Of a stretch of 56,144 nt of DNA, positions 9,566-20,464 are shown in pieces; positions within the stretch are counted from its first letter, which is position 1, and the number at the start of each line of letters is the position of its first letter. Below the pieces are notes generated by a model that made no database searches, was not told where the DNA came from, and was given only the letters and a program-made list of their open reading frames with translations. The position numbers were made by a program, and so were the translations under genes. Source of the DNA: Betaproteobacteria bacterium (GTDB lineage: Bacteria > Pseudomonadota > Gammaproteobacteria > Burkholderiales > Thiobacillaceae); assembly GCA_016873935.1 (NCBI GenBank), contig VGVT01000016.1:1-56144 (forward strand), written 5' to 3'.

Positions 9566-9642
9566 AGGCGCGTAGCTCAGCTGGTTAGAGCACCACCTTG
9601 ACATGGTGGGGGTCGTTGGTTCGAGTCCAATCGCGCCTACCA
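9566..9642 (+). tRNA. tRNA-Val (anticodon GAC)
   Basis: 77 bases with CCA encoded. The acceptor AGGCGCG pairs with CGCGCCT, the D arm is GCTC/GAGC, the anticodon stem is CCACC/GGTGG with loop TTGACAT (anticodon GAC), and the T loop is TTCGAGT. It lies between metG (divergent) and thrS. Confidence 0.97.
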
Positions 9643-9731
9643 ACTACAGGATTGAACGAGATGCTTGCGCGAACTTGTCTGACCGAGCGGATTCCCGTCA
9701 CGGGTTGAGCCTTGTTCTTGTTTCATCCAGG

Positions 9732-9763
9732 AAAAAAGTGCGGCAGCCCCGCACTTTTTTTTT
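9732..9763 (+). terminator. Rho-independent terminator before thrS
   Basis: AAAAAAGTGCGG and CCGCACTTTTTT form a 12-bp stem around CAGCC, followed by more T. It can end transcription from tRNA-Val. It could also attenuate thrS, whose ATG lies about 30 bases downstream. Confidence 0.75.
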
Positions 9764-9792
9764 GCCTTTGAAGCTGTTGCCCGGAGTTCAGC

Positions 9793-11688
9793 ATGCCCCA
9801 GATCAGATTGCCCGATGGTTCCGTCCGTGGATTCGAACATCCGGTGACCGTCGCCGAGGTGGCCGCCGGAATTGGTGCCGGCCTGGCCCGCGCCGCCCTG
9901 GCCGGCAAGGTGAACGGCAAGCTGGTGGATACCGCCTTCCGCATGGACCGGGACGTGGAGTTGGCCATCATCACCGACAAAGACGCGGAAGGCGTGGAGC
10001 TGATCCGCCATTCCACCGCCCACCTGCTGGCCTACGCGGTGAAGGAACTGTTCCCGGATGCGCAGGTGACCATCGGCCCGGTCATCGAGGATGGCTTCTA
10101 CTACGACTTTTCCTACAAGCGGCCCTTCACACCCGAGGATCTGGCGGCCATCGAGAAGCGCATGGGCGAGCTGGCGAAGAAGGACATTCCCGTCTCCCGC
10201 GAGGAATGGGATCGGGACCAGGCGGTGAGCTTCTTCAAATCCATCGGCGAGCACTACAAGGCGGAACTCATCGCCGCGATTCCCGCCGGCCAGACCATTT
10301 CGCTGTACCGGGAAGGCGACTTCGTCGACCTCTGTCGCGGTCCCCACGTGCCCTCCACCGGCAAGCTCAAGGCCTTCAAGCTGATGAAGCTGGCCGGCGC
10401 CTACTGGCGTGGCGATTCGCGCAACGAGATGCTGCAACGGGTGTACGGCACCGCCTGGGCCAACAAGGACGACCTGGCCGCCTACCTGCACCGCCTGGAA
10501 GAGGCGGAGAAGCGCGACCACCGCCGCCTGGGCAAGCAGCTCAACCTGTTCCACCTGCAGGAAGAGTCGCCGGGCATGGTGTTCTGGCATCCGCACGGCT
10601 GGGTGCTGTGGCAGGAAATCGAGCAGTACATGCGCCGCAAGTTCATTGAGCACGGCTATCTGGAGGTAAAGACCCCCACCATCATGGACCACACGCTGTG
10701 GGAGAAGTCCGGCCACTGGGACAACTACCGGGAGAACATGTTCGTCACCGCCTCGGAAAACCGGGACTACGCGGTGAAGCCGATGAACTGCCCGGGTCAC
10801 ATCCAGATCTTCAACAACGGCCTGCGCTCCTACCGGGATTTGCCCATGCGCATCGCCGAGTTCGGCTCCTGCCACCGCAACGAGCCCTCCGGCGCCTTGC
10901 ACGGGCTGATGCGGGTGCGCGCCTTTACCCAGGACGACGCCCATATCTTCTGTTCCGAAGGGCAGATCCAGTCGGAGGTGTCGGCGTTCATCCAGATGCT
11001 TCAGGACGTTTACGCCGATTTCGGCTTCTACGACGTGCTGGTGAAGCTGTCCACCCGGCCCGAGAAGCGGGTGGGCTCCGATGAGAGCTGGGATCGGGCC
11101 GAGACCGACCTGGCCGCCGCCCTCGACCAGAACGGTCTGAAATACGATCTGCAACCCGGTGAAGGCGCCTTCTACGGCCCGAAGATCGAGTTCACCCTGA
11201 AGGACTCCCTGGGCCGCCTGTGGCAGGTCGGCACCATCCAGCTCGACTTCAACCTGCCGGTGCGCCTGGGCGCCGAGTTCGTCGACGAGGACAACACGCG
11301 CAAGCCGCCGGTCATGCTGCACCGGGCCATCCTGGGCTCCATGGAGCGTTTCATCGGCATCCTCATCGAGCACTACGCCGGCAACTTCCCCACCTGGCTG
11401 GCGCCGGTGCAGGTGGTGGTCATGAACATCACCGACGCCCAGGCCAAATACGCGAAAGAGGTCGCGCAAGCCCTTAAGAAACAAGGCTTCCGCGTGGTTT
11501 CGGACTTGAGGAACGAGAAGATTACCTATAAAATCCGCGAGCACTCCATGCAGCGCGTGCCGTTCCAGGTGGTCGTCGGTGAAAAGGAACGCCAGGAAAA
11601 CAAGCTGGCGATCCGCAAGCGCGGCGGCGAGGACCTGGGCCAGATGGACTTGCAAGCCTTCGTGGCCAAATTGCGGGAGAGTGAGTGA
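9793..11688 (+). CDS. thrS: Threonyl-tRNA synthetase
   Basis: 631 residues. The N-terminal TGS domain starts [20 protein letters not shown]. The editing domain has the HxxxH motif ([20 protein letters not shown]) and the class II catalytic core follows (motif 2 [20 protein letters not shown], zinc ligand in [10 protein letters not shown]). The C-terminal anticodon-binding domain begins near 535 ([18 protein letters not shown]). It charges tRNA-Thr and hydrolyses mis-acylated Ser-tRNA-Thr. It heads the thrS-infC-rpmI-rplT-pheST gene order conserved in proteobacteria. Confidence 0.98.
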   Translation: MPQIRLPDGSVRGFEHPVTVAEVAAGIGAGLARAALAGKVNGKLVDTAFRMDRDVELAIITDKDAEGVELIRHSTAHLLAYAVKELFPDAQVTIGPVIEDGFYYDFSYKRPFTPEDLAAIEKRMGELAKKDIPVSREEWDRDQAVSFFKSIGEHYKAELIAAIPAGQTISLYREGDFVDLCRGPHVPSTGKLKAFKLMKLAGAYWRGDSRNEMLQRVYGTAWANKDDLAAYLHRLEEAEKRDHRRLGKQLNLFHLQEESPGMVFWHPHGWVLWQEIEQYMRRKFIEHGYLEVKTPTIMDHTLWEKSGHWDNYRENMFVTASENRDYAVKPMNCPGHIQIFNNGLRSYRDLPMRIAEFGSCHRNEPSGALHGLMRVRAFTQDDAHIFCSEGQIQSEVSAFIQMLQDVYADFGFYDVLVKLSTRPEKRVGSDESWDRAETDLAAALDQNGLKYDLQPGEGAFYGPKIEFTLKDSLGRLWQVGTIQLDFNLPVRLGAEFVDEDNTRKPPVMLHRAILGSMERFIGILIEHYAGNFPTWLAPVQVVVMNITDAQAKYAKEVAQALKKQGFRVVSDLRNEKITYKIREHSMQRVPFQVVVGEKERQENKLAIRKRGGEDLGQMDLQAFVAKLRESE

Positions 11689-11694
11689 ACAACC

Positions 11695-11731
11695 CGAGGA
11701 GCCGATGCAGCTGATCGGCTCCTCGTTTTTT
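11695..11731 (+). terminator. Hairpin plus T-run between thrS and infC
   Basis: CGAGGAGCCGAT and ATCGGCTCCTCG (12-bp perfect stem, 7-base loop) are followed by six T. The hairpin ends only 14 bases before the infC start codon, so it may limit read-through from thrS or act as an attenuator. Confidence 0.7.
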
Positions 11732-11744
11732 CAAGGGGCTTGAG

Positions 11745-12266
11745 ATAGCACAGGACAAGGACACACGGATCAATGGCGAAATCGACGTTTCGCCGGTCCG
11801 ACTGGTAGGCGCGGACAGTGAGCAGTTGGGTATCGTCAGTCTGCGGGAAGCGTTGGCCAAGGCCGAAGAGGCCGAACTGGATCTGGTGGAGATTGCCCCA
11901 CAGGCCCAGCCTCCGGTATGCCGGATCATGGATTACGGCAAGTTCAGGTACCAGGAGAGCAAGAAGCAGCACGAGGCCAAGCTCAAGCAGAAGCAGATCC
12001 AGGTCAAGGAAGTGAAATTCCGGCCGGGTACCGATGAAAACGACTACCAGGTCAAGCTGCGCAACCTGATCCGCTTCCTCGGAGAGGGTGACAAGGCGAA
12101 AGTGACCTTGCGCTTCCGGGGCCGGGAAATGGCCCACCAGGAGTTCGGCCTGGACTTGTTGAAGCGGGTGGAAGGCGATCTGACCGAATGGGGTTTGGTC
12201 GAGCAGTTCCCCAAGCTGGAAGGGCGCCAGATGATCATGGTGCTGGCCCCCAAAAAGAAAAAGTGA
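11745..12266 (+). CDS. infC: Translation initiation factor IF-3 (ATA start)
   Basis: 173 residues when started at the ATA at 11745, preceded by AAGGGG at good spacing. The N-terminal domain ([17 protein letters not shown]) begins soon after, so later ATGs at 11826 and beyond would delete conserved sequence. The C-terminal domain contains [19 protein letters not shown] and ends in a poly-Lys tail. IF-3 rejects non-canonical start codons, and infC genes with AUU starts are repressed by their own product in E. coli. ATA here implies the same feedback. Conserved neighbours rpmI and rplT follow. Confidence 0.93.
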   Translation: MAQDKDTRINGEIDVSPVRLVGADSEQLGIVSLREALAKAEEAELDLVEIAPQAQPPVCRIMDYGKFRYQESKKQHEAKLKQKQIQVKEVKFRPGTDENDYQVKLRNLIRFLGEGDKAKVTLRFRGREMAHQEFGLDLLKRVEGDLTEWGLVEQFPKLEGRQMIMVLAPKKKK

Positions 12267-12293
12267 TCCGGCATTAGCCGGGTCATCCCGCAC

Positions 12294-12329
12294 ATACCCT
12301 AAGGGGCATGAATACCCTAAAGGGCATAA
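12294..12329 (+). repeat. Tandem 18-bp repeat in the infC-rpmI gap
   Basis: ATACCCTAAGGGGCATGA is followed at once by ATACCCTAAAGGGCATAA (2 mismatches). Each unit holds a short near-palindrome ACCCTAAGGG. It lies in the 190-base leader of rpmI-rplT, where ribosomal protein autoregulation can act, but no known L20-binding structure is evident to me. Confidence 0.7.
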
Positions 12330-12456
12330 AGGCGGGGAGCCAAAGTTTCACGAGGCGGGCGCGGGCCTCGAAAAAATCCGCGCCGACAAGTGCCGCTTGG
12401 CTGGTCAAGCGTTCCCGGTGGGAACCGCCAGGCGGCATCGAAAAATTGGAGCCAAC

Positions 12457-12654
12457 ATGCCCAAGATGAAGACCAAGAGCGGAGCCGCCAAGCGCTTCCG
12501 CGTGCGAGGCAGCGGCAGCATCAAGCGGTCCTCCGCCTACATGCGCCACATCCTCACCAAGAAGACCACCAAGCGCAAGCGCCACCTGCGCGGGATGTCC
12601 GACGTGAATCCTTCCGACGTCGGTCACGTGCGTGACATGATGCCCTACGCCTAA
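12457..12654 (+). CDS. rpmI: 50S ribosomal protein L35
   Basis: 65 residues, very basic ([20 protein letters not shown], then [16 protein letters not shown]), full family length. The ATG at 12457 follows TTGGAG; an in-frame upstream ATG at 12397 is not used by the family. It assembles in the large subunit. It is preceded by infC and followed after 15 bases by rplT, the standard order. Confidence 0.97.
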   Translation: MPKMKTKSGAAKRFRVRGSGSIKRSSAYMRHILTKKTTKRKRHLRGMSDVNPSDVGHVRDMMPYA

Positions 12655-12669
12655 GAAAGGAGATCCGTC

Positions 12670-13035
12670 ATGCCTCGCGTCAAACGTGGTGTAACCGCTC
12701 ACGCCAGCCACAAGAAGGTCCTGGACGCCGCCAAGGGTTTCCGCGGCCGTCGCAAGAACGTCTTCCGGATCGCCAACGAAGCGGTCATGAAGGCCGGCCA
12801 ATATGCCTATCGCGACCGTCGGCAGCGCAAGCGCCAGTTCCGCCAGCTGTGGATCGCCCGTATCAACGCCGCCGTGCGCGCGTTGGAATTGGACATGACC
12901 TACAGCGTGTTCATGAACGGCCTGAAGAAAGCCAACATCGACATCGACCGCAAGGTGCTGTCCGACATGGCCATCTTCGACCAGCCCGCGTTCGCCAAGA
13001 TCGCCGAGCAGGCCAAGGCCAGCCTGGGGGCGTAA
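12670..13035 (+). CDS. rplT: 50S ribosomal protein L20
   Basis: 121 residues, beginning [20 protein letters not shown], then the classic L20 helix ([41 protein letters not shown]). AAAGGAG lies at good spacing. L20 is needed for early 50S assembly and often represses its own operon through the upstream mRNA leader. Confidence 0.98.
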   Translation: MPRVKRGVTAHASHKKVLDAAKGFRGRRKNVFRIANEAVMKAGQYAYRDRRQRKRQFRQLWIARINAAVRALELDMTYSVFMNGLKKANIDIDRKVLSDMAIFDQPAFAKIAEQAKASLGA

Positions 13036-13055
13036 GCCATCCCAGACTGCACCGG

Positions 13056-13090
13056 GGGAGGCCTGCGAGGGCCTCCCTTTTTCTTTTTCT
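13056..13090 (+). terminator. Terminator/attenuator between rplT and pheS
   Basis: GGGAGGCC and GGCCTCCC pair around TGCGAG, followed by TTTTTCTTTTTC. It lies just ahead of pheS and could separate ribosomal protein and synthetase expression. I see no clear Phe-rich leader peptide. Confidence 0.75.
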
Positions 13091-13092
13091 GA

Positions 13093-14124
<1,032 letters not shown>

Positions 14125-14136
14125 GGAATTTCGACC

Positions 14137-16494
14137 ATGCAATTCTCCGAAGCCTGGCTGAAAAGCCTCGTCGATCCCAAGCTGCCCACCGCCGAGCTGG
14201 GCCATCTGCTGACCATGGCTGGCCTCGAGGTGGAGGCCCTGGAGCCCGCCGCGCCCGCCTTCACCCGGGTGGTGGTGGCGGAAATCCTGAGCGCCGAGAA
14301 GCATCCCAACGCCGACCGCCTCCAGGTCTGCCAGGTCAACGTGGGCGAAGTAGCACCCCTGACCATCGTCTGCGGCGCCCCCAACGCCCGCGCCGGCCTG
14401 AAGACCCCCTGCGCCCTGGTGGGGGCCCGACTGCCCGGTGACTTCCAGATCAAGCAGGCCAAGGTTCGCAGCGTGGAATCGTTCGGCATGCTCTGCTCCG
14501 CCAAGGAACTGGGTCTGTCCGCCGACGCCGCCGGCATCATGGAACTGCCCGCCGACGCGCCGGTGGGCGCGGCCCTGCGAGACTGGCTGGACCTGGACGA
14601 CCATCTCATCACCCTCAAGCTCACGCCCAACCGGGGCGACTGCCTGTCGGTGCTGGGCATCGCCCGGGAAGTGGCGGCCCTCACCGGCAATGCCCTGGAA
14701 GGCGTGGATTGTTCCGCCGTCGCCGCCCAAGTGGCCGATACCTATCCCGTGGTCATCGAGCACGAGGCCGGTTGTCCCCGTTATGTCGGCCGGGTGATCC
14801 GGGGCATCGATCCCAGGGCCACGACCCCCGTCTGGATGGTGCGGCGCCTGGAGCGTTCCGGCCTGCGGCCCATCCATCCGGTGGTGGACGTGACCAACTA
14901 CGTGCTGCTGGAACTGGGCCAGCCCATGCACGGCTTCGACCTGGCCCGGCTGCGGGGCCCCATCCGCGCCCGTCTGGCCCGTTCCGGTGACAAGCTCGAA
15001 CTGCTCAATGGCGAGGTCATGGAGCCGGCCGCGGATGCCTTGGTCATCGCCGACGACAGCGGTCCCCTGGCCCTGGCCGGCATCATGGGCGGCGTGGGCA
15101 GCGGGGTGACCGAGGCCACCGTCGACGTGTTCCTGGAGGCCGCCCACTTCACGCCCGACGCCATTGCCGGCCGCGCCCGCCGCCACGGCCTGTCCACCGA
15201 TTCCTCGCACCGCTTCGAACGCGGCGTGGACCCGGAACTGCCGCGCTTCGCCATGCAGCGGGCCACCCGCCTGATCCTGGACATCTGCGGCGGCCAGTGC
15301 GGCCCCGTGGTGGAATGCGGACCCGGCGCCGCGTCGAAGGCTCCCGTGGATTTCCGCCCCGCCCGCGCCCGCAAGATCCTGGGTTTCGATCTGGATGACG
15401 GCGCCATGCTGGGCATTCTCGCCCGCCTGGGCATGACAGTCGGCACCGAGGGCGCCAGCGTTCGGGTGCAGGCTCCCAGCCACCGATTCGACATCAGCCG
15501 CGAAGTCGACCTCATCGAAGAGGTCGCCCGCGTTCACGGCTACGACGCCATCCCCGCCGTCACCCTGCGCGGCGATCACACCATGTTGCCGGCCGGGGAG
15601 GGTGCACGCTCCGTTGCCGATCTAAAAAAGCTATTGGTGGCAAGGGGTTATCAGGAAAACATTACCTATAGCTTCACTTCAGAGGAAGTGGATCGGGACT
15701 TCCGTTCCCAGGGCGAGATCCTGCCCCTGCTCAACCCCATCGCCAGCCAGATGGGCGTCATGCGTGGCAGCCTGCTGGGTGGCTTGGTGCAATCCCTGCG
15801 CCACAACCTGAACCACGGTCAGGAACGCCTGCGCATCTTCGAGGCCGGTCGCGCCTTCATCAGCGCCGGCGCCGAGGACCAGCCGCAACGTATCGCCGCC
15901 CTGGCCTTCGGCGCCTGCCGCCCCGAGCAATGGGGTGAGAAGGCCCGGCCGGTGGATTTCTTCGATCTGCGCGCCGACCTCGATGCCATGCTGCATCCGC
16001 GGGTCGCCGAGTACCGGCCCGCAGCCCATCCCGCCCTGCATCCGGGCCAGTCCGCCGAGGTGTGGCTGGAGGGTGCCGCCATCGGCTGGATTGGCAGCCT
16101 GCATCCCCGGTTATCGCAGAAATACGGCTTCGCCAAGGCGCCGGTGCTGTTCGAGATCGACTTACGGCCCTTGCTCGAACAGGGCGCCCCCCGCTATCAG
16201 GGGCTGGCGCGTTTCCCCGCGGTGCGCCGGGATTTGGCCGTGCTGGTGGATGACGCCTTGCCTTTGGGCGATATCGAGGCTGCGGTCCGCGACGCGAAGC
16301 CGGGCCTGGTAGCAGACTTTGCCTGCTTCGATGTGTACCAGGGGCAGGGTGTGGAGCAAGGCAAAAAAAGCCTTGCTTTCAAGATGTTGTTACAACATAC
16401 TGAGAAAACGCTTACAGATTCCGAGATCGAGGCCGCCGTGGCGGGCGTCTTGGAGTTGCTGGCACTACGCTTCAACGCAACGCTACGTGGTTAA
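14137..16494 (+). CDS. pheT: Phenylalanyl-tRNA synthetase beta subunit
   Basis: 785 residues. The order is a tRNA-binding OB fold (about 40-150, VVVAEILSAEKHPNADRLQV), B3/B4 editing domain, B5, a degenerate catalytic core (SSHRFERGVDPELP) and a C-terminal anticodon-binding ferredoxin-like domain (FPAVRRDLAVLVDDALPLGD onward). Two short AT-richer patches (about 15620-15680 and 16355-16420) include runs of six and seven A but keep the frame. It couples with pheS and is followed by ihfA after 15 bases. Confidence 0.98.
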   Translation: MQFSEAWLKSLVDPKLPTAELGHLLTMAGLEVEALEPAAPAFTRVVVAEILSAEKHPNADRLQVCQVNVGEVAPLTIVCGAPNARAGLKTPCALVGARLPGDFQIKQAKVRSVESFGMLCSAKELGLSADAAGIMELPADAPVGAALRDWLDLDDHLITLKLTPNRGDCLSVLGIAREVAALTGNALEGVDCSAVAAQVADTYPVVIEHEAGCPRYVGRVIRGIDPRATTPVWMVRRLERSGLRPIHPVVDVTNYVLLELGQPMHGFDLARLRGPIRARLARSGDKLELLNGEVMEPAADALVIADDSGPLALAGIMGGVGSGVTEATVDVFLEAAHFTPDAIAGRARRHGLSTDSSHRFERGVDPELPRFAMQRATRLILDICGGQCGPVVECGPGAASKAPVDFRPARARKILGFDLDDGAMLGILARLGMTVGTEGASVRVQAPSHRFDISREVDLIEEVARVHGYDAIPAVTLRGDHTMLPAGEGARSVADLKKLLVARGYQENITYSFTSEEVDRDFRSQGEILPLLNPIASQMGVMRGSLLGGLVQSLRHNLNHGQERLRIFEAGRAFISAGAEDQPQRIAALAFGACRPEQWGEKARPVDFFDLRADLDAMLHPRVAEYRPAAHPALHPGQSAEVWLEGAAIGWIGSLHPRLSQKYGFAKAPVLFEIDLRPLLEQGAPRYQGLARFPAVRRDLAVLVDDALPLGDIEAAVRDAKPGLVADFACFDVYQGQGVEQGKKSLAFKMLLQHTEKTLTDSEIEAAVAGVLELLALRFNATLRG

Positions 16495-16509
16495 GGGAGC
16501 AAGACCTGC

Positions 16510-16818
16510 ATGACCCTGACGAAGGCAGAACTGGCCAACCTGTTGTTCGAAAAGGTCGGCCTCAATAAAAGAGAAGCCAAGGACATGGTGGAGACCTTTT
16601 TCGAGGAAGTCCGCACGGCCCTGGAGAACGGCGACAGCGTCAAACTGTCCGGTTTCGGCAACTTCCAGTTGCGCGAGAAGCCTCCGCGGCCGGGCCGCAA
16701 CCCCAAGACCGGCGAGGAAATGCCCATCACGGCGCGCCGTGTCGTCACCTTCCATGCCAGCCAGAAACTGAAGGATATGGTGGAAGAGGCTCATGTCGGA
16801 CCCGCTGCCCGCAACTGA
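16510..16818 (+). CDS. ihfA: Integration host factor alpha subunit
   Basis: 102 residues of the HU/IHF fold: [20 protein letters not shown], then [23 protein letters not shown], which is the DNA-bending arm with its intercalating Pro, and [16 protein letters not shown]. With IhfB it bends DNA at promoters and recombination sites. It lies after pheT as in E. coli. Its last 26 bases overlap the following MerR gene. Confidence 0.97.
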   Translation: MTLTKAELANLLFEKVGLNKREAKDMVETFFEEVRTALENGDSVKLSGFGNFQLREKPPRPGRNPKTGEEMPITARRVVTFHASQKLKDMVEEAHVGPAARN

Positions 16819-17161
16819 ACTGCCGCCGATCCCGCCGAAACGCTATTTCACCATCGGTGAAGTGAGCGAACTGTGCGGTGTGAAACCGCATGTCCTGCGC
16901 TATTGGGAACAGGAATTCAACCAGCTCAAGCCGGTTAAACGGCGCGGCAACCGGCGCTACTACCAGCATCACGAGGTGATGCTCATCCGCCGCATCCGCG
17001 AACTGCTCTATGAGCAGGGCTTCACCATCAGCGGTGCCCGCAACCGACTGCTGAGCGAGGGGGGCGAATCCGCCCATATCCCGGCCGAGGAGGCGGAAAG
17101 CATTGATCTGGCTGCGATCAAGAAGGAATTGGCCGAGATCCTCGGCATTCTGAAAAGTTGA
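16793..17161 (+). CDS. MerR family transcriptional regulator
   Basis: 122 residues. The winged-helix MerR DNA-binding domain is at about 15-85 ([49 protein letters not shown]). A short C-terminal helix ([22 protein letters not shown]) likely dimerises. There are no Cys ligands, so it is not a metal sensor. Its start lies inside ihfA, an arrangement common in beta- and gammaproteobacteria. Ligand and targets are unknown. Confidence 0.92.
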   Translation: MSDPLPATELPPIPPKRYFTIGEVSELCGVKPHVLRYWEQEFNQLKPVKRRGNRRYYQHHEVMLIRRIRELLYEQGFTISGARNRLLSEGGESAHIPAEEAESIDLAAIKKELAEILGILKS

Positions 17162-17263
17162 GGCCCAAGTCGACCTACTGACGGAAAATTCCACACAACT
17201 GGCGTGCAAATCCATGGATTAGCACGGGATTTTCGCGTATCGCGCGTTTTTTTCCTGGTGGTG

Positions 17264-17292
17264 TTTACCGAACCCTCCCGACCCCCTATAAT
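17264..17292 (+). promoter_or_regulatory. Sigma-70 promoter of tRNA-Pro
   Basis: TTTACC and a perfect TATAAT are 17 bases apart, ending 10 bases before the tRNA. Confidence 0.75.
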
Positions 17293-17302
17293 GCGCGGCG
17301 TT

Positions 17303-17379
17303 CGGGGCGTAGCGCAGCCTGGTAGCGCACCTGCATGGGGTGCAGGGGGTCGGAAGTTCGAATCTTCTCGCCCCGACCA
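17303..17379 (+). tRNA. tRNA-Pro (anticodon GGG)
   Basis: 77 bases with CCA encoded. CGGGGCG pairs with CGCCCCG, the anticodon stem is CCTGC/GCAGG with loop ATGGGGT (anticodon GGG), and the T arm is GAAGTTCGAATCTTC. It ends 25 bases before surE and may be co-transcribed with it. Confidence 0.97.
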
Positions 17380-17404
17380 TTTTCCCTCTCCCAATCCGCG
17401 GCGA

Positions 17405-18151
17405 ATGCGAATCCTGCTCAGCAACGATGACGGCTACTTCGCACCAGGACTCGCCGTCCTCGCCGCGACGCTGGGTCGCCGCGGCCACACCGTGACCGTC
17501 GTCGCGCCCGAGCGCGACCGCAGTGGCGCCAGCAATTCACTCACCCTGGATCGTCCGCTCATGGTGCGGCAGACACCGTCCGGCTTCCATTACGTCAACG
17601 GCACGCCCACCGACTGCGTGCATCTCGCGGTGACCGGGCTGCTGCCCGAGTTGCCGGACATGGTCATTTCCGGCATCAATCACGGCGCCAACATGGGCGA
17701 CGACACGGTGTATTCCGGCACCGTCGCGGCGGCCACTGAGGGGTTCCTGCTCGGCATTCCCTCCGTCGCGGTTTCCCTGGCGAACCTGCAGGGTGAGCAT
17801 TTCCAGACCGCCGCCGACTTCGTGGCCGGCCTCGCCGATCGTTTCGCGGCCAACCCGGTGCCCGAGCATGTGTTGTTGAACGTCAACGTGCCCGATCTGC
17901 CGGCAGACCGCATCCAGGGCGTCGAGGTGACCCGCCTGGGCCGCCGCCACAAGGCGCAGGACACGGTGAAGACCGTCAACCCGCGCAATCAGACCATGTA
18001 CTGGGTGGGCGCCGCTGGCGCCGCGCAGGATGCCGGCCCCGGCACCGATTTCCACGCCGTGGCGCATGGCCGCATTTCCCTGACGCCCTTGCAACTGGAC
18101 CTGACCCGTTACGCACAGATGGGATTGATCGAGGATTGGCTCGGCCGATGA
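17405..18151 (+). CDS. surE: 5'/3'-nucleotidase SurE
   Basis: 248 residues from the ATG at 17405 ([20 protein letters not shown], with the metal-binding NDDG motif at 8-11). Later motifs are [26 protein letters not shown] and [23 protein letters not shown]. It dephosphorylates nucleoside monophosphates and helps stationary-phase survival. The open frame extends upstream through the tRNA, but the family starts here. It overlaps pcm by ATGA. Confidence 0.96.
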   Translation: MRILLSNDDGYFAPGLAVLAATLGRRGHTVTVVAPERDRSGASNSLTLDRPLMVRQTPSGFHYVNGTPTDCVHLAVTGLLPELPDMVISGINHGANMGDDTVYSGTVAAATEGFLLGIPSVAVSLANLQGEHFQTAADFVAGLADRFAANPVPEHVLLNVNVPDLPADRIQGVEVTRLGRRHKAQDTVKTVNPRNQTMYWVGAAGAAQDAGPGTDFHAVAHGRISLTPLQLDLTRYAQMGLIEDWLGR

Positions 18152-18804
18152 GCGTGCACGGCATCGGCATGACCTCGCAGCGCGCGCGTGCGCGCATGCT
18201 CGAAAACCTCAAGGCGCAGGGCATCGCCGACCCCCTGGTGCTGGCCGCCATGCAGGCGATTCCGCGCCACCCCTTCCTGGAGGAAAGCATCCAGCAAAGG
18301 GCGTACGACGAGACGCCGCTGCCCATCGGCCAGGGTCAGACTATTTCCAGTCCTTACATCGTCGCGCGCGCTTGCGAGCTGGTTTGTCGCGGCCACACGC
18401 TGGAGCGCGTGCTGGAGATCGGCGGCGGCTGCGGCTATCAGGCCGCCGTGTTGTCCAGGCTGGCGCGCGAGGTGCTGAGCCTGGAGCGCATTGCCAAGCT
18501 GGTCGGCAAGGCGCGCCAGACCTTGCGGGAACTGCGCATCAACAATGTGCTGATCAAGAACGTCGACGGCAGCTTTGGCTACCCGGCTGCGGCGCCCTAC
18601 GATGCCATCATCGTCGCCGCAGCCATGCCCTATATCCCCGAGGAACTGACGCGGCAGTTGAAACCGGGCGGACGCCTGGTGGCACCCGTGGGCGCGGGCG
18701 ACAGCCAGCGCCTGGTGATGATCGAGGCAGGTCCGGAAGGCGCATGCACGCGGCAGGAGCTGGAGGCGGTGAAATTCGTGCCCCTGCTTTCGGGAGTGAC
18801 TTGA
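18148..18804 (+). CDS. pcm: Protein-L-isoaspartate O-methyltransferase
   Basis: 218 residues from the ATG at 18148. SAM-binding motif I is at about 80-92 ([16 protein letters not shown]). [14 protein letters not shown] and the C-terminal [20 protein letters not shown] are typical of PCMT. It repairs isoaspartyl damage in proteins of ageing cells. A TTG at 18136 would add four residues, but the ATGA overlap with surE favours the ATG. Its stop overlaps the start of nlpD. Confidence 0.95.
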   Translation: MSVHGIGMTSQRARARMLENLKAQGIADPLVLAAMQAIPRHPFLEESIQQRAYDETPLPIGQGQTISSPYIVARACELVCRGHTLERVLEIGGGCGYQAAVLSRLAREVLSLERIAKLVGKARQTLRELRINNVLIKNVDGSFGYPAAAPYDAIIVAAAMPYIPEELTRQLKPGGRLVAPVGAGDSQRLVMIEAGPEGACTRQELEAVKFVPLLSGVT

Positions 18805-19517
18805 GGCTGCTCCCGCTCGCCCTGGTCGCGCTGGTTCTGGCGGGCTGTTCGGCGACCCAGAGCCCGGCGCCGGTGCGCGAGGCGGGTTCCCGCGCGACGC
18901 GATCCCAGGCCGAGGCGCCGCCCGGCCATTACCGGGTGCGTGTCGGAGACACGCTGTACAAGATCGCTTTCCAGCATGGCGTCGATGTCGCCGCCCTCGC
19001 GGGCTGGAACCGGATCGAAGATCCGCACCGTCTGCTCGTGGGCCAGCTGCTGCGCGTGACGCCGCCGCCCGCGGCATCGCGTACCCCGATCGCCGAGGCG
19101 AAGGCGGCCCCGGCCTCGGTTCGCAGGCCGGAGCCGGACGAGGCGCCGCCCGATCTGTGGACCTGGCCGGCGCGCGGCCCCTTGCTGGCGCGCTACGGCG
19201 AGGCCGGCGGCAAGGGTTTGGGCATCGCCGGCGAGCGCGGCCAGATCGTGCGGGCTGCCGCCTCGGGCCACGTCGCCTATGCCGGCTCCGGCTTGCGGGG
19301 CTATGGAAAACTCATCATCATCCGTCACGGCAAGACCCTGCTGTCCGCCTACGCCCACAACGCCCGCATCCTCGTGGCGGAGGGGCAGCCGGTGGCGCGC
19401 GGTCAGGCCATCGCCGAGATGGGCGACAGCGACGCGGATCGGGTCAAGCTCTATTTCGAGATACGCGAGTTCGGCAAACCCGTGGATCCGCTCGATTACC
19501 TGCCCAAACTGAGTTGA
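18801..19517 (+). CDS. nlpD: NlpD-like lipoprotein, LysM plus degenerate M23 domain
   Basis: 238 residues from the TTG at 18801. A lipoprotein signal ends in the lipobox LVLAGC at about residues 13-18. One LysM domain follows ([20 protein letters not shown], about 36-80), then an M23 fold (about 115-238). The metal ligands of active M23 enzymes are missing: the first motif reads GLGIAGERG and the HxH motif reads [10 protein letters not shown]. This points to a non-catalytic activator of an amidase, as in E. coli NlpD. It lies immediately upstream of rpoS, the conserved place. Confidence 0.92.
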   Translation: MRLLPLALVALVLAGCSATQSPAPVREAGSRATRSQAEAPPGHYRVRVGDTLYKIAFQHGVDVAALAGWNRIEDPHRLLVGQLLRVTPPPAASRTPIAEAKAAPASVRRPEPDEAPPDLWTWPARGPLLARYGEAGGKGLGIAGERGQIVRAAASGHVAYAGSGLRGYGKLIIIRHGKTLLSAYAHNARILVAEGQPVARGQAIAEMGDSDADRVKLYFEIREFGKPVDPLDYLPKLS

Positions 19518-19522
19518 GCGCC

Positions 19523-20464
19523 ATGATGCAGGAAGAGAATTATCCGGGTGCCTCCGAATCCGAACCCCACCTCGACGGCGAGGCGGAGGACATCTGCGAG
19601 ACCGCGAGCGCCGAGTCGGCCCCGGATTTCGAGGAGATTCCCGACGTCACCCAGCTCTACCTGAACGAGATCGGCAAGGAAGGCCTGCTTTCCCCGGACG
19701 AGGAGCGGGATCTCGCCTTCCGCGTGCGCCGCGGCGATTTCGCCGCCCGCCAGAGCATGATCGAGCACAACCTGCGCCTGGTGGTGAACATCGCCAAGCA
19801 CTACATCAATCGCGGCCTGTCCCTGCTCGATCTCATCGAGGAAGGCAATCTCGGCCTCATGCACGCCCTCGACAAATTCGAGCCGGAACGCGGTTTCCGC
19901 TTCTCCACCTACGCCACCTGGTGGATCCGGCAGAACATCGAGCGGGCGATCATGAACCAGTCGCGCACCATCCGCCTGCCGGTGCACATCATCAAGGAAC
20001 TCAACATCTACCTGCGCGCCCAGCGCCACCTGGAGATGCATGGCGTGCCCGACGCCGGACCGGAAGACATCGCCCACCTCACCGGCCGTCCGGTCGAGGA
20101 GGTGCGCCGCGTGCTGGCCCTGAACGAACGCGTCGCTTCGCTGGACGCGCCGCTGGACATCGACCCCACCCTGTCCATCGGCGAGGCCATTGCTGACGAG
20201 CATTCGGAATTGCCTGAAGATCTGTTGCAGACGGCGGAAGTCGAGGAATACGTGCGGGAGTGGCTGCTGGAGCTGCCGGACAAGCACCGCTGGGTGATCG
20301 AGCGCCGCTTCGGCCTCAACAACCAGGACGTGGCCACCCTGGAAGATCTCGCCGATCATCTCAACGTCACCCGCGAACGGGTCCGCCAGATCCAGCTCGA
20401 GGCCCTGCAGACCCTGCGCCGCATCCTGCGCCGCAAGGGCATGTCCAAGGACGGTCTGCTGTGA
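19523..20464 (+). CDS. rpoS: RNA polymerase sigma factor RpoS
   Basis: 313 residues (ATG at 19523; a second ATG follows directly). After an acidic N-terminus, region 1.2 starts at [20 protein letters not shown]. Region 2 has [19 protein letters not shown] and [19 protein letters not shown]. Region 3 is followed by region 4 with the -35-binding HTH ([20 protein letters not shown]). It is the general stress and stationary-phase sigma factor. In E. coli a main rpoS promoter lies within nlpD; the same may hold here. Confidence 0.95.
   Translation: MMQEENYPGASESEPHLDGEAEDICETASAESAPDFEEIPDVTQLYLNEIGKEGLLSPDEERDLAFRVRRGDFAARQSMIEHNLRLVVNIAKHYINRGLSLLDLIEEGNLGLMHALDKFEPERGFRFSTYATWWIRQNIERAIMNQSRTIRLPVHIIKELNIYLRAQRHLEMHGVPDAGPEDIAHLTGRPVEEVRRVLALNERVASLDAPLDIDPTLSIGEAIADEHSELPEDLLQTAEVEEYVREWLLELPDKHRWVIERRFGLNNQDVATLEDLADHLNVTRERVRQIQLEALQTLRRILRRKGMSKDGLL

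Noticed and set aside
7740-9575. 611-codon plus-strand frame across metG
   Set aside because: Antisense shadow of metG in GC-rich DNA; it has no domain signature, while metG has complete class I motifs.
12294-12329. CRISPR-like repeat
   Set aside because: Only two adjacent units with no spacer between them.
12308-12469. 53-codon ORF between infC and rpmI
   Set aside because: Its start is inside the tandem repeat, no ribosome site is visible, and it runs into rpmI in another frame; noise is more likely than an upstream regulatory peptide.
18801-19517. Active M23 endopeptidase
   Set aside because: The His/Asp and HxH metal ligands are replaced, which fits a non-catalytic NlpD activator.
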